Positions 1 to 10,426 of a DNA stretch of 64,000 bases are shown piece after piece. The stretch is from Okibacterium fritillariae (GTDB taxonomy: Bacteria; Actinomycetota; Actinomycetes; Actinomycetales; Microbacteriaceae). The stretch's first letter is position 1. The number at the start of each line of letters is the position of its first letter. A model generated the notes under the pieces. The model saw only the letters and a program-made list of their open reading frames with translations. It searched no databases and was not told the DNA's origin. The stretch lies in the NCBI RefSeq assembly GCF_900167575.1, contig NZ_FUZP01000001.1:992001-1056000 (forward strand). The letters run 5' to 3'. A program made the position numbers and the translations under genes.

Positions 1-8
1 ATCGAGCC

Positions 9-470
9 CTAGTTGTGGGCGCGGGGATCTTCGCCCTTGTTGTCGGTGTACGTGTCAGCCCCCTGCTGGCGCGCAAGCAGGTCCCGGATGTCGGTCAGCA
101 TCTCGAGCTCGGTCGGGGTCGCCTTCTCGTCGACCTCGCCCGACTTCTTCTTCGCGAACGCGGCTTCTTTCAGCTTGTTCATGGGCACGACGAGCACGAA
201 GTACACGACGGCGGCCACGAGCAGGAACTGGATGACGGCGCCGATGACGGCTCCGAAGTACAGGGTTGCCGAGCCGCCCGAGGTCGTCGGGATGGTCAGC
301 GGGAGGGCTTTCGCGAGGCTCTCGGCGTTGAACAGCGCGCCGAGCAGCGGGTTGAAGACCGCGTTGACCAGGGCGGTGACGATGGCCGAGAACGCCGCGC
401 CGATGACGACGGCGACCGCGAGATCCATCACATTGCCGCGAAGGATGAACTCCTTGAAACCTTTGAACAT
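9..470 (-). CDS. mscL: Large-conductance mechanosensitive channel MscL
   Basis: MscL is a homopentameric inner-membrane channel that opens under membrane tension and releases solutes during hypo-osmotic shock. The 153-residue product begins with the amphipathic N-terminal helix and first membrane segment typical of the family (FILRGNVMDLAVAVVIG, about residues 8-24). A second hydrophobic segment lies near residues 72-95 (the FGAVIGAVIQFLLVAAVVYF stretch), and a charged C-terminal helix follows with a DIRDLLA motif. The periplasmic loop between the membrane segments is long and rich in Ser, Thr and Ala. The ATG has an AAAGG-type ribosome site upstream. Length and layout fit the family, so confidence is high. 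Confidence 0.96.
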   Translation of the reverse strand: MFKGFKEFILRGNVMDLAVAVVIGAAFSAIVTALVNAVFNPLLGALFNAESLAKALPLTIPTTSGGSATLYFGAVIGAVIQFLLVAAVVYFVLVVPMNKLKEAAFAKKKSGEVDEKATPTELEMLTDIRDLLARQQGADTYTDNKGEDPRAHN

Positions 471-614
471 GAGGGACCTTTCCGTTTGGGCGTCACTCGA
501 TCGTAGGGTGGCGCACCCGTTGGTCGCCAGCGCTTGCGAATCGCCCGCCTGTCGAGGATGTTCGACGGGCGCCTCCCTGTGGGAGCGCCGAACCGGCGAG
601 CAGGAGCGGTCGAA

Positions 615-1028
615 CTAGGACGACGACGAGCCGGACGAACCGCTGCCGGACGACGAGCTGGCCGAACCGGAGGAGCCCGAACCCGAGGAACCGGCGCCCG
701 AACCGGACGAACCCGATCCGGATGTTCCGGAGCCCGAGGAGCCGGAACCGGAGGAGCCCGAGCCCGAACCTGAGCCCGACGACTTGGAGTCGGACGAGGA
801 CGAAGAGCCCGAGGCATCCGATGTGGGGATCGACGAGGACTTGCCCGAACCCGCGCGCGAGTCGGTGCGGTAGAACCCCGACCCGTTGAACGTGACGCCG
901 ACGGCCGCGAAGATCTTGCGCAGCTTGCCGCCGCATACGGGGCACTCGGTCAGCGAATCGTCGGTGAAGGCCTGCTGAATGTCGAAGGCGTTGCCGCATT
1001 CGGTGCATTTATAGGAGTAAGTGGGCAT
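615..1028 (-). CDS. FmdB-family zinc-ribbon protein with Ser/Gly-rich tail
   Basis: The first 45 residues form an FmdB/CxxC zinc-ribbon domain. The opening MPTYSYKCTEC and the later CPVC place four cysteines at C8, C11, C29 and C32, which should bind one zinc ion. Residues 65-137 are almost only Ser and Gly with a few Asp, Lys and Ala, which is unusual in length for this family and is probably unstructured. The molecular role of FmdB proteins is poorly known; the domain was first noted in the formamidase regulatory protein FmdB. The gene is followed, in the same orientation, by mscL about 145 bases downstream. The function is a family-level call only. Confidence 0.85.
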   Translation of the reverse strand: MPTYSYKCTECGNAFDIQQAFTDDSLTECPVCGGKLRKIFAAVGVTFNGSGFYRTDSRAGSGKSSSIPTSDASGSSSSSDSKSSGSGSGSGSSGSGSSGSGTSGSGSSGSGAGSSGSGSSGSASSSSGSGSSGSSSS

Positions 1029-1090
1029 GTGCTCTCTTTGGCGCGGGTGCCGGCGAAACCGGCCGGCGACAGAAGGGCAGGCTACGGTGC

Positions 1091-1669
1091 CTAAAAGTCC
1101 AGGATACGCGAGGGCGTGACGACGCCGTTGACGGGCTGGTCGTGCACCTCACGCGGCAGGTCGGTGAGCAGCTCGGCGTCATAGACGACCGCGTAGACGG
1201 GCGGGCATTTCTCCATCGATCCGAGCGTCTTGTCGAAGTAGCCGCGGCCCCAGCCCATGCGCATGCCGCCCTGGTCGATGGCGGCCGCGGGCACGATGAT
1301 GAGGTCGACCTGGTTGATGGCGATGGGGCCGAGCAGCTCGCCGACGGGCTCGGGCATGCCGAAGAGGCCCTGCGTCTCGTCACCCGTCTCGCCGACCGTC
1401 CAGTCGAGCAGGCCGTCGTCGCGGCTCACAGGGAACAGCACGCGGATGCCCTGCTCGAGCGCCCAGTTGAGGAAAGGTCGCGTATCGGGCTCGGTCTGCG
1501 TCGACAGGTAGCACGCCACCGAGCGGGCATCGAGGGCCGTCACGAGCGACTGCAAGTGCTCGGTCACGCCGATCGTCGCGTTGTCCTTCTCGGTCTGAGT
1601 GAGGTTCTGCCGCCTCTCACGCAGTTCGGCTCTGAGCGCGCGTTTTTGGTGGTCCACCTCGGTTGCCAT
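1091..1669 (-). CDS. 5-formyltetrahydrofolate cyclo-ligase
   Basis: This enzyme converts 5-formyl-tetrahydrofolate to 5,10-methenyl-tetrahydrofolate with ATP, returning the storage form of folate to one-carbon metabolism. The 192-residue protein starts with the basic helix KRALRAELRERR. It carries the family C-terminal nucleotide-binding segment MRMGWGRGYFDKTL at about residues 137-150, preceded by LIIVPAAAIDQGG. It is divergent from galU, an arrangement common in related actinobacteria. A TACACT box lies seven bases before the ATG, so the mRNA may be leaderless. Confidence 0.95.
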   Translation of the reverse strand: MATEVDHQKRALRAELRERRQNLTQTEKDNATIGVTEHLQSLVTALDARSVACYLSTQTEPDTRPFLNWALEQGIRVLFPVSRDDGLLDWTVGETGDETQGLFGMPEPVGELLGPIAINQVDLIIVPAAAIDQGGMRMGWGRGYFDKTLGSMEKCPPVYAVVYDAELLTDLPREVHDQPVNGVVTPSRILDF

Positions 1670-1773
1670 GCCGATAAGTGTAAGCCGCTCTCACAGATGA
1701 TGCGGCATTACGGATGTCGCGCCCCGGCGCAATGCCCTCTAAAAAGTCACCGGGGGCCGCTAGGGTGTTGCCT

Positions 1774-2667
1774 ATGTCTAAGCCTGTCACGAAGGTCGTC
1801 ATTCCCGCCGCTGGCCTCGGAACGCGATTCTTGCCCGCAACAAAAGCGATGCCCAAAGAGATGCTGCCGGTGGTCGACAAGCCGGCCATCCAGTACGTCG
1901 TCGAAGAGGCCGTCAACGCCGGTCTGAAAGACGTGCTCATGATCATCGGGCGCAACAAGAACGCCCTCGCCAACCATTTCGACCGCGTCACCGAGCTCGA
2001 GCAGAACCTCGAGAAGAAGGGCGACCAGGATCGCCTCGACCGTGTGATGGCCTCGAGCGATCTGGCCGACATCTACTTCCTGCGCCAGGGCGACCCGCAC
2101 GGCCTCGGCCACGCGGTGCTGCGCGGCCGCAAGCACATCGGCGACGAGCCCTTCGCGGTTCTGCTCGGCGACGACCTGATCGACGCGCGCGACGAGCTGC
2201 TCAGCGTCATGCTGCACCAGCAGGAGAAGCGCGACGCCACGATCATCGCCCTCATGGAGGTCGACCCCGACAGCATCCACCTCTACGGTGCCGCCGATGT
2301 CGAGCCCACCGATGAAGACGGTGTCGTCAAGGTGAAGGGTCTCGTCGAGAAGCCCGCCAAGGAAGACGCGCCCTCCAACCTCGCCATTATCGGGCGTTAT
2401 GTGTTGAAGCCCGAGGTGTTCGACATCCTCGAAGAGACCAAGCCCGGCAAGGGCGGCGAGATTCAGCTGACCGACGCCCTGCAGGTGCTCGCGGCCGACG
2501 ACGAGATCGCCGGCGGTGTCTACGGCGTGGTCTTCAAGGGCCGCCGCTACGACACGGGCGACCGCCTCGACTACATCAAGGCCATCGTGCAGCTCGCCTC
2601 CGACCGCGAAGACCTCGGGCCCGACCTCAAGCCGTGGCTCACCGAGTTCGTCTCGAAGCTGAGCTAG
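1774..2667 (+). CDS. galU: UTP-glucose-1-phosphate uridylyltransferase GalU
   Basis: GalU makes UDP-glucose from UTP and glucose-1-phosphate, feeding envelope polysaccharide and trehalose synthesis. The 297-residue product has the nucleotidyltransferase signature AAGLGTRFLPATKAMPKEML at the N-terminus, the LLGDDLID metal/nucleotide motif near residue 130, and the VEKP motif further on. The reading frame is open for 60 bases upstream, but the ATG at 1774 was chosen because the enzyme family begins within a few residues of KVVIPAAGLGTR. A TAGGGT box lies seven bases before this start, which suggests a leaderless or nearly leaderless mRNA. Glycosyltransferases near 55-59 kb could use its product. 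Confidence 0.96.
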   Translation: MSKPVTKVVIPAAGLGTRFLPATKAMPKEMLPVVDKPAIQYVVEEAVNAGLKDVLMIIGRNKNALANHFDRVTELEQNLEKKGDQDRLDRVMASSDLADIYFLRQGDPHGLGHAVLRGRKHIGDEPFAVLLGDDLIDARDELLSVMLHQQEKRDATIIALMEVDPDSIHLYGAADVEPTDEDGVVKVKGLVEKPAKEDAPSNLAIIGRYVLKPEVFDILEETKPGKGGEIQLTDALQVLAADDEIAGGVYGVVFKGRRYDTGDRLDYIKAIVQLASDREDLGPDLKPWLTEFVSKLS

Positions 2668-2685
2668 GCTCCGATTCATCCGTTC

Positions 2686-2734
2686 CGGCCCGCCGGTGCT
2701 CGACCCGTCTGACGTGGTTGCACCGGCGGGCCGT
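2686..2734. terminator. Hairpin after galU
   Basis: A perfect 14-bp inverted repeat (CGGCCCGCCGGTGC and its complement) with a loop of about 20 bases follows the galU stop codon. It has no T-run, so it may slow transcription rather than act as a classical intrinsic terminator. Confidence 0.5.
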
Positions 2735-2772
2735 TCGCACCTCACCACACTCCTCTCCAGAAGGGGGCCGTC

Positions 2773-3432
2773 GTGCCACTCCCCATCCCCACGCTGAACG
2801 ATGGGCACGTCAGCATCCGGCCCATCCGTGTGCGCGACGCGAAGCCCATGGAGCGACTGCTGCTCGAGAACCGCGGCTGGCTGCAGCAGTGGGAGGCCAC
2901 GAGCCCCAACGGACCGGTGGCGTTCGACCTGCGCTCGAGCATCCGCGCGCTGCAGTCCAACGCACGGTCGGGCAACGGGCTGCCGTTCGTCATGGAGTAC
3001 GACGGCGAGATGGCCGGGCAGCTCAACGTGTCGGGCATCACCTACGGGTCGCTGTCGTCGGCCACGCTCGGCTACTGGGTGGGGCAGGGGTTCGCGGGCA
3101 AGGGTGTGACGCCCGCCTCCGTGGCCCTGGCGACCGACTATTGCTTCCAGCAGCTGGGCCTGCACCGCATGGAGATCTGCATCCGCCCCGAGAACGGGCC
3201 GTCGTTGCGCGTGGTCGAGAAGCTCGGGTTCCGCTATGAAGGGCTGCGGCGTCGATTCATCCACATCAACGGCGATTGGCGCGACCACTTCAGCTTTGCG
3301 CTCGTGCGCGACGAGATCCCGCAGGGTGTGCTGCGGCGGTGGCGGGCCGGCGAGGTGCCGCCCGGGGCCACGCTGATCTCGGATGCCGACCGCCGCGCGT
3401 CCCTGACACCGCTCATCCCCTCGCGCCCCTGA
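2773..3432 (+). CDS. GNAT family N-acetyltransferase (RimJ/RimL-like)
   Basis: The 219-residue protein is an acetyl-CoA dependent N-acyltransferase of the RimJ/RimL subgroup, which often modifies ribosomal protein N-termini or small amines. The family signs are the N-terminal VSIRPIRVRDAKPMERLL, the central YWVGQGFAGKGVTPASVALATDYCF segment that forms the acetyl-CoA pyrophosphate site, and RPENGPSLRVVEKLGFRYEG near the end of the fold. The GTG start follows an AGAAGGGGG ribosome site. The gene lies between galU and a membrane protein. The substrate cannot be told from sequence. Confidence 0.9.
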   Translation: MPLPIPTLNDGHVSIRPIRVRDAKPMERLLLENRGWLQQWEATSPNGPVAFDLRSSIRALQSNARSGNGLPFVMEYDGEMAGQLNVSGITYGSLSSATLGYWVGQGFAGKGVTPASVALATDYCFQQLGLHRMEICIRPENGPSLRVVEKLGFRYEGLRRRFIHINGDWRDHFSFALVRDEIPQGVLRRWRAGEVPPGATLISDADRRASLTPLIPSRP

Positions 3433-3518
3433 CTCGCTGACCGGCAATCTGGCCCGACTTGGCGTGACACACCGGCGCAATGCGACGAATCGTCGGCGCC
3501 CGCTCATACCGTGTACGC

Positions 3519-4508
3519 ATGGGTACTGGGTTTCTGAGCGGCGGGGTGGTTCTCGCGATCGCCGCGGCGCTATGGGTGATCTACCTCATGCCCACGTGGG
3601 TGCGTCGCAACGAGTACATGGCCACCGAGCGCAACGCCGTGCGCCTGCAGCAGACGCTGCGCATTCTCGCCGAAACGTCGGAGACCCCCGAAGAGGTCCG
3701 CGTCGAAGCCACCGCCCGTGAGGTCGCCGAGCAGCAGAAGGTTCTGCGCCGCGTGCAGGCCGAGCAGGCCGAACGTGCCCGCCGCGAAGCCCTCGCCGCC
3801 CACAAACAGGCCACCTCGTCGGCCGCCGCGCACATGCGCCGCGCCCGTCGCCGCGCTCGCCTGACCACCACCCTCATTCTTTTCGCCGCGGTCGTCGCTG
3901 CCGGCGTCGGCGGGTTCCAGGTCGCCGCGGGCGGCTCGGTCGCCCTGCTGGCTTCCGGTTCGGTCGTCGCGGTCGTCGCCGTTCTTCTCCTCGGTCGGAT
4001 GTCGCGCGTCCGCACCATCGCCGTGCCCGTCGCCGTTCCCGCCTCCGCCCAGTCGGCCGCCCAGGCCTTTGAGCCCGTGCAGTTCGAGGATGCCCCGGTC
4101 GCCGAGACCGCCGTCGCCTGGACCCCGCAGCCCCTGCCCAAGCCCCTTTACCAGTCGCAGGGTTCCGCGGCCGCCGAGGCGATGGCCAAGGCCGACGCCC
4201 AGGCTGCGCTGCGACGCGCCGCTATCGCGCAGGTTATGGCGGAGCGTGCCGCTCTGCTGGCGCCGCAGATTCCGACGATCGCCGCACGTTCGACGGTCGA
4301 CGCTGCCGCTTCTGCCGAGGCTGGTTCGCAGGCCGAGACGGGCGCTCGCGCCACGGTTTCCGGCCAGGAGCGGGCCGCCGCGACATCCGCTTCGTCGGGT
4401 GCTCGTGAGGTTGATTCACGGTTCGCCGGGATGGGCATCATCGATGATTCAGAGATCGCCGGACCCGACGTCGCCGCCATGCTGCGTGCACGTCGCGCGG
4501 CGAGCTAA
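3519..4508 (+). CDS. Membrane protein with coiled-coil, function unknown
   Basis: This 329-residue protein starts with a hydrophobic segment (GGVVLAIAAALWVIYL, residues 8-23). A polar helical stretch rich in Glu, Gln, Arg and Ala follows, probably a coiled coil, with RVQAEQAERARREAL at its centre. Two further hydrophobic segments lie near residues 117-160. The last half is Ala-rich and low in complexity. The ATG at 3519 was chosen because a TACCGT box lies exactly six bases upstream, suggesting a leaderless mRNA, and because the membrane segment starts right after it. The gene precedes tRNA-Ala. I do not recognise a named family. Confidence 0.8.
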   Translation: MGTGFLSGGVVLAIAAALWVIYLMPTWVRRNEYMATERNAVRLQQTLRILAETSETPEEVRVEATAREVAEQQKVLRRVQAEQAERARREALAAHKQATSSAAAHMRRARRRARLTTTLILFAAVVAAGVGGFQVAAGGSVALLASGSVVAVVAVLLLGRMSRVRTIAVPVAVPASAQSAAQAFEPVQFEDAPVAETAVAWTPQPLPKPLYQSQGSAAAEAMAKADAQAALRRAAIAQVMAERAALLAPQIPTIAARSTVDAAASAEAGSQAETGARATVSGQERAAATSASSGAREVDSRFAGMGIIDDSEIAGPDVAAMLRARRAAS

Positions 4509-4543
4509 CCCACTCTCGGGGCGTGATAGTCTCGTAGAGCTTT

Positions 4544-4619
4544 GGGCCTATGGCGCAGTTGGTAGCGCGCTTCGTTCGCAATGAAGAGGTCGGGGGTTCG
4601 AATCCCCCTAGGTCCACCA
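4544..4619 (+). tRNA. tRNA-Ala (anticodon CGC)
   Basis: The sequence folds as a full cloverleaf. It has an acceptor stem GGGCCTA/TAGGTCC with one G-T pair, a D arm with GCGC pairs, an anticodon stem CTTCG/TGAAG with loop TTCGCAA giving anticodon CGC, and a T arm GGGGG-TTCGAAT-CCCCC. The discriminator A is followed by an encoded CCA. It reads GCG alanine codons, which are frequent in this high-GC genome. Confidence 0.97.
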
Positions 4620-4629
4620 AAAGCCATGG

Positions 4630-4662
4630 AAAAGCCCCTCCGTTCGCGCGGAGGGGCTTTTT
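4630..4662 (+). terminator. Intrinsic terminator after tRNA-Ala
   Basis: A 12-13 bp hairpin (AAAGCCCCTCCG, loop TTCGCG, then CGGAGGGGCTTT) ends in a short run of T. It directly follows the tRNA and fits its terminator. Confidence 0.9.
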
Positions 4663-4750
4663 CATTGGTGCTGCTGGGCGTGAGAGCCGCCCGCCCGAGC
4701 GCCGACGGGGCGGGGCTGAGCCACGCAGCGAGTCGAGCTAGGGTGTCAGA

Positions 4751-5500
4751 GTGCTGACCGCCGGAATCGACCTCGCCGCCGAGAGTGCCGGCACCGCCCT
4801 CGCCGTCATCGAGTGGGCTGATGGCCGTGCCCGTCTCATCGACCTTCGGCTCGGGGTCGACGATGCCGCAATCGTCGCGGTCGCCAGCGCGGGTGACATC
4901 GCGAAGCTCGGCATTGATTGCGCGTTCGGATGGCCCGACGAGTTCGTCGCGTTCGTCTCCGGCCATGCTGATCTGACGGTGAGCGACCCGAGTGTCGAGG
5001 GCGGCATGGTTTGGCGGCGCACCCTCGCCTATCGCGAGACCGACCGCTTCGCCCGCGACGTGACCGGTCGTTGGCCGTTGAGCGTCTCGACGGATCGACT
5101 CGGGCTGACCGCCATGCGCTGCGCGGGTCTCCTGCGGCGCCTAGCCGAAGCGGGTGTCGATACCGATCGCGCTGGGGCGGGCGATATCGCCGAGGTGTAT
5201 CCCGGGGCAAGCCTGCGGCTCTGGGGCTTCGACACGACGGGGTATCGGCGAGAACCGAATCGCCGACGTGAGTTGCTCACGGTGCTCCGTGTTCGTGCTC
5301 CGTGGTTCGACCTGGCTGAGGCGCACGCCGAACTGATGGTCGCCTCGGGCGACGCATTCGACGCCGTCATAGCGGCGCTCGTCACCCGGGCGGCCGCTCG
5401 GGGTCTCTACATCCCGCCGCCCGCCGACGTTGCGGAGCGTGCGACGCGCGAGGGCTGGATCGCTCTCCCAACCGGACAGTTCGAGTCACTGATTGCCTGA
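4751..5500 (+). CDS. DUF429 family protein (RNase H-fold predicted nuclease)
   Basis: The 249-residue product matches the DUF429 family. It has the N-terminal TAGIDLAAE motif, an acidic GIDCAFGWP segment near residue 55, and a late GDAFDAVIAALVTRAAA motif. These place conserved acidic residues as in RNase H-like folds. The natural substrate of DUF429 proteins is not established. The GTG start is supported by a TAGGGT box six bases upstream, so the mRNA is probably leaderless. It stands alone after the tRNA terminator. Confidence 0.85.
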   Translation: MLTAGIDLAAESAGTALAVIEWADGRARLIDLRLGVDDAAIVAVASAGDIAKLGIDCAFGWPDEFVAFVSGHADLTVSDPSVEGGMVWRRTLAYRETDRFARDVTGRWPLSVSTDRLGLTAMRCAGLLRRLAEAGVDTDRAGAGDIAEVYPGASLRLWGFDTTGYRREPNRRRELLTVLRVRAPWFDLAEAHAELMVASGDAFDAVIAALVTRAAARGLYIPPPADVAERATREGWIALPTGQFESLIA

Positions 5501-5598
5501 CGCCTGACGCCCTGACCGGCGACCGCAACTGCGCGCGTGACGGGCTCCCCATCACGCAGGCCGCTGCCGCGCGATCAAGTCACCCGCGTAGCTTCACC

Positions 5599-6759
5599 TC
5601 AACCGAGGTCGACCTCGAGGATCTGGTCGTCGCCTGGGCGGGGGGAGCGGCCCGTGTTGTTGGTGAGCAGCCACAGGGTGTCGCCCGGGCCGCGGACGAC
5701 GTCGCGCAGGCGGCCGTAGTCGCCCTCGAAGAACGAGGCGGTGGGCGGCACGGCTGACGGGTCGAGGGGTGTGGTGTCGAGGGTCCAGAGGCGTTCGCCG
5801 CGCAGCGCCGCCAGGAAGAAGGTGCCGTCGGCGTAGGAGAGGCCGCTGGGGCTCGCGTCGCGGGGCGACCACTGCACGAGGGGGTCGACGAAGTCGGGGT
5901 TGCCGGCGATGCCTTCGGCAGTGGGCCATCCATAGTTCGAGCCGGCCGTGATCTGGTTGAACTCGTCCCAGGTGTTCTGGCCGAATTCTGACGCGAACAT
6001 GTTGCCGGCCGCATCCCACGCGATGCCCTGCGGGTTGCGGTGGCCGAGCGTGAAGACGGGGGAGCCGGGGAACGGGTTGTCGGCGGGGATGGCGCCCGAG
6101 GGGTCGAGGCGCAGGATCTTTCCGCCGAGCGAGTCGGGGTTCTGCGAGTTGGCGGTGTTGCCCGCGTCGCCGGTCGTGACATAGAGCATGTTGTCGGGGC
6201 CGAAGGCGAGGCGGCCTCCGTTGTGGTTGCCGGCGCGGGGGATGCCGTCGATCACCGTTTCGGCGTCGCCCAGGCCGTAGCCGCCCGCGTCGCCCGTGAG
6301 GTCGATGCGCAGCACGCGGTTGTCGGAGGACGTGGACGTGTAGGCATACAGCGACGTCGGGTCGTCGGGGGAGACCGCGAGGCCGAGCAGGCCGCCCTCG
6401 CCGCCCGGTGCGACGCCGGGTACCTCGCCGACCGTGCGCACGTCCCCGGCGGTCGAGATTTCTTTCACCAGGGCGGTGTCTCGTTCGGAGACGAGGGTGG
6501 CTCCCGATTCGAGGCGCACGAGCGACCACGGCAGGTCCAGGCCCGTGGCGATGACCCGGGGCGTTCCCGTGGGGGCGGCGGCGCCATCATCCGTGGGGGT
6601 GGGCGATGGCGTGGATGTCGCACCCGCCGGGGGAGCGGACGTGGCCGTGGTGCGCGAGGGCGTCTCGCTGCCGCCGGGGCCGGCTGCCGAGCATCCGACG
6701 AGGGCGGCCACGAGCGACACGCCGAGCGACGCAGAAGCCAAACGTGAGGACGGGGACAT
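5599..6759 (-). CDS. PQQ-dependent sugar dehydrogenase-like lipoprotein (GSDH family)
   Basis: The 386-residue protein belongs to the glucose/sorbosone dehydrogenase beta-propeller family, whose members oxidise aldose sugars outside the membrane using PQQ. Family motifs include GLDLPWSLVRL, GGEGGLLGLAVSPDD, NHNGGRLAFGPDNMLYVTTGD and HRNPQGIAWD. The N-terminus is a lipoprotein signal with lipobox LVGC at about residue 23, followed by a Thr/Pro/Ser-rich linker, so the enzyme should be anchored to the outer face of the membrane. The ATG at 6759 was chosen for this signal and for a GAGAGG ribosome site; the frame stays open about 290 bases upstream. No PQQ synthesis genes are in the window. Confidence 0.9.
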   Translation of the reverse strand: MSPSSRLASASLGVSLVAALVGCSAAGPGGSETPSRTTATSAPPAGATSTPSPTPTDDGAAAPTGTPRVIATGLDLPWSLVRLESGATLVSERDTALVKEISTAGDVRTVGEVPGVAPGGEGGLLGLAVSPDDPTSLYAYTSTSSDNRVLRIDLTGDAGGYGLGDAETVIDGIPRAGNHNGGRLAFGPDNMLYVTTGDAGNTANSQNPDSLGGKILRLDPSGAIPADNPFPGSPVFTLGHRNPQGIAWDAAGNMFASEFGQNTWDEFNQITAGSNYGWPTAEGIAGNPDFVDPLVQWSPRDASPSGLSYADGTFFLAALRGERLWTLDTTPLDPSAVPPTASFFEGDYGRLRDVVRGPGDTLWLLTNNTGRSPRPGDDQILEVDLG

Positions 6760-7045
6760 GTCTACCTCTCCGAGAGCGGTGCGGCGCCGGGGAACGACGC
6801 TATCGGGGTGTGCCGGTCCGACGAAAGTACGTGACTTTCCTCCGAATTGCCTGCCGCGTGCCGCCGGAACGCAGATCAGAATCTGAGGGATGGACCGCGA
6901 GACACGCGTGCTCTGACGAGCCGATCTTCCGAGAGACAACCCCTCCCGCCGGGCGGGTTCGGCGAGCATACTCGAAGCAGTCCGCGAAACCGACGTGTGT
7001 CGACGCGTCGACGTGTCACCGAGATACCGATCAGGAGCGTGCAGC

Positions 7046-7564
7046 ATGACCAGTCAGATAACCCCCTACCTCCACTTTCGAGACGACGCCCGCGAGGGCA
7101 TGAGCTTCTATCAGCGCGTGTTCGGCGGTGAGCTGACCATGAGCACCTTCGAAGAGTTCGAGATGAGCAACGACCCGGTCGAGAAGCTCAAGATCATGCA
7201 TGCCCAGCTCATCGCGCCCAACGGCCTGGTGCTCATGGGCGCCGACACCCCCACGAAGATGGAATACAAGCCCGGCGACAGCATCTCGATCGCGCTGAGC
7301 GGCGACGACGAAGACCTGCTGACCGGCTACTACAACGGTCTCGTCGAAGACGGCACCATCGTTGAGCCCCTCTCGAAGTCGCCGTGGGGCGACAGCTTCG
7401 GCATGCTGCGCGACAAGTACAACGTCAACTGGATGGTGAACATCACGGGCGCCGGCGCGGATGCCGCGGGCCAGTCCCCGGCGACCGCCGAAACCCCGGC
7501 CGGCCTGATGGAGGAGGGCAACGCGCCCGACAACCCGTCCGCGCCGAACCCGGCCGTTCTCTAG
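7046..7564 (+). CDS. VOC family protein (PhnB-like)
   Basis: The 172-residue protein is a glyoxalase/bleomycin-resistance (VOC) fold protein of the PhnB-like type. It opens with TPYLHFRDDAREGMSFYQRVFGGEL and carries SPWGDSFGMLRDKYNVNWMVNI near residue 120, both typical of the subgroup. Members often lack a known substrate. The C-terminal 40 residues are Ala/Pro-rich and extend beyond the domain. The ATG follows a CAGGAG ribosome site. The 286 bases before it also hold the divergent promoter region of the sugar dehydrogenase gene; nothing else is seen there. Confidence 0.9.
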   Translation: MTSQITPYLHFRDDAREGMSFYQRVFGGELTMSTFEEFEMSNDPVEKLKIMHAQLIAPNGLVLMGADTPTKMEYKPGDSISIALSGDDEDLLTGYYNGLVEDGTIVEPLSKSPWGDSFGMLRDKYNVNWMVNITGAGADAAGQSPATAETPAGLMEEGNAPDNPSAPNPAVL

Positions 7565-7583
7565 CCACCCGGCCAGGACGCAT

Positions 7584-7614
7584 GAACCCCGCGGAGAAGG
7601 TTTCCGCGGGGTTC
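7584..7614. terminator. Hairpin between convergent VOC gene and ligD
   Basis: A 12-bp inverted repeat, GAACCCCGCGGA with complement TCCGCGGGGTTC and a seven-base loop, follows the VOC stop codon. It lies ahead of the ligD 3' end on the other strand, so it may serve both genes. Confidence 0.65.
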
Positions 7615-7680
7615 GTTGCGCTCCGCACGCGATGTTCGATTGTCCGTTCTCTGTGTTCGGTGGCCTGGGATGAGGTCGCC

Positions 7681-10326
<2,646 letters not shown>

Positions 10327-10378
10327 GGCCCCCTGTCTACCGCAACCCCTGCCCGATCGTTACCCCTTGACGCCCGTT

Positions 10379-10399
10379 CGGGTATGTACTGGATACCCG
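10379..10399. promoter_or_regulatory. Palindrome in the ligD/ku promoter region
   Basis: A perfect 7-bp inverted repeat, CGGGTAT-N7-ATACCCG, lies 28 bases before the ku start. A TTGACG box at 10367-10372 is a possible -35 element, and the right arm of the palindrome falls where its -10 would be. The position suggests an operator for ku. The binding protein is unknown. Confidence 0.5.
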
Positions 10400-10426
10400 A
10401 CAACGCCGCCAAGGATCGGAGTGGAC

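Noticed and set aside
1747-3507. Minus-strand open frame of 586 codons opposite galU and the acetyltransferase gene
   Set aside because: It spans two genuine genes and their terminator, which a real gene would not do, and shows no motif.
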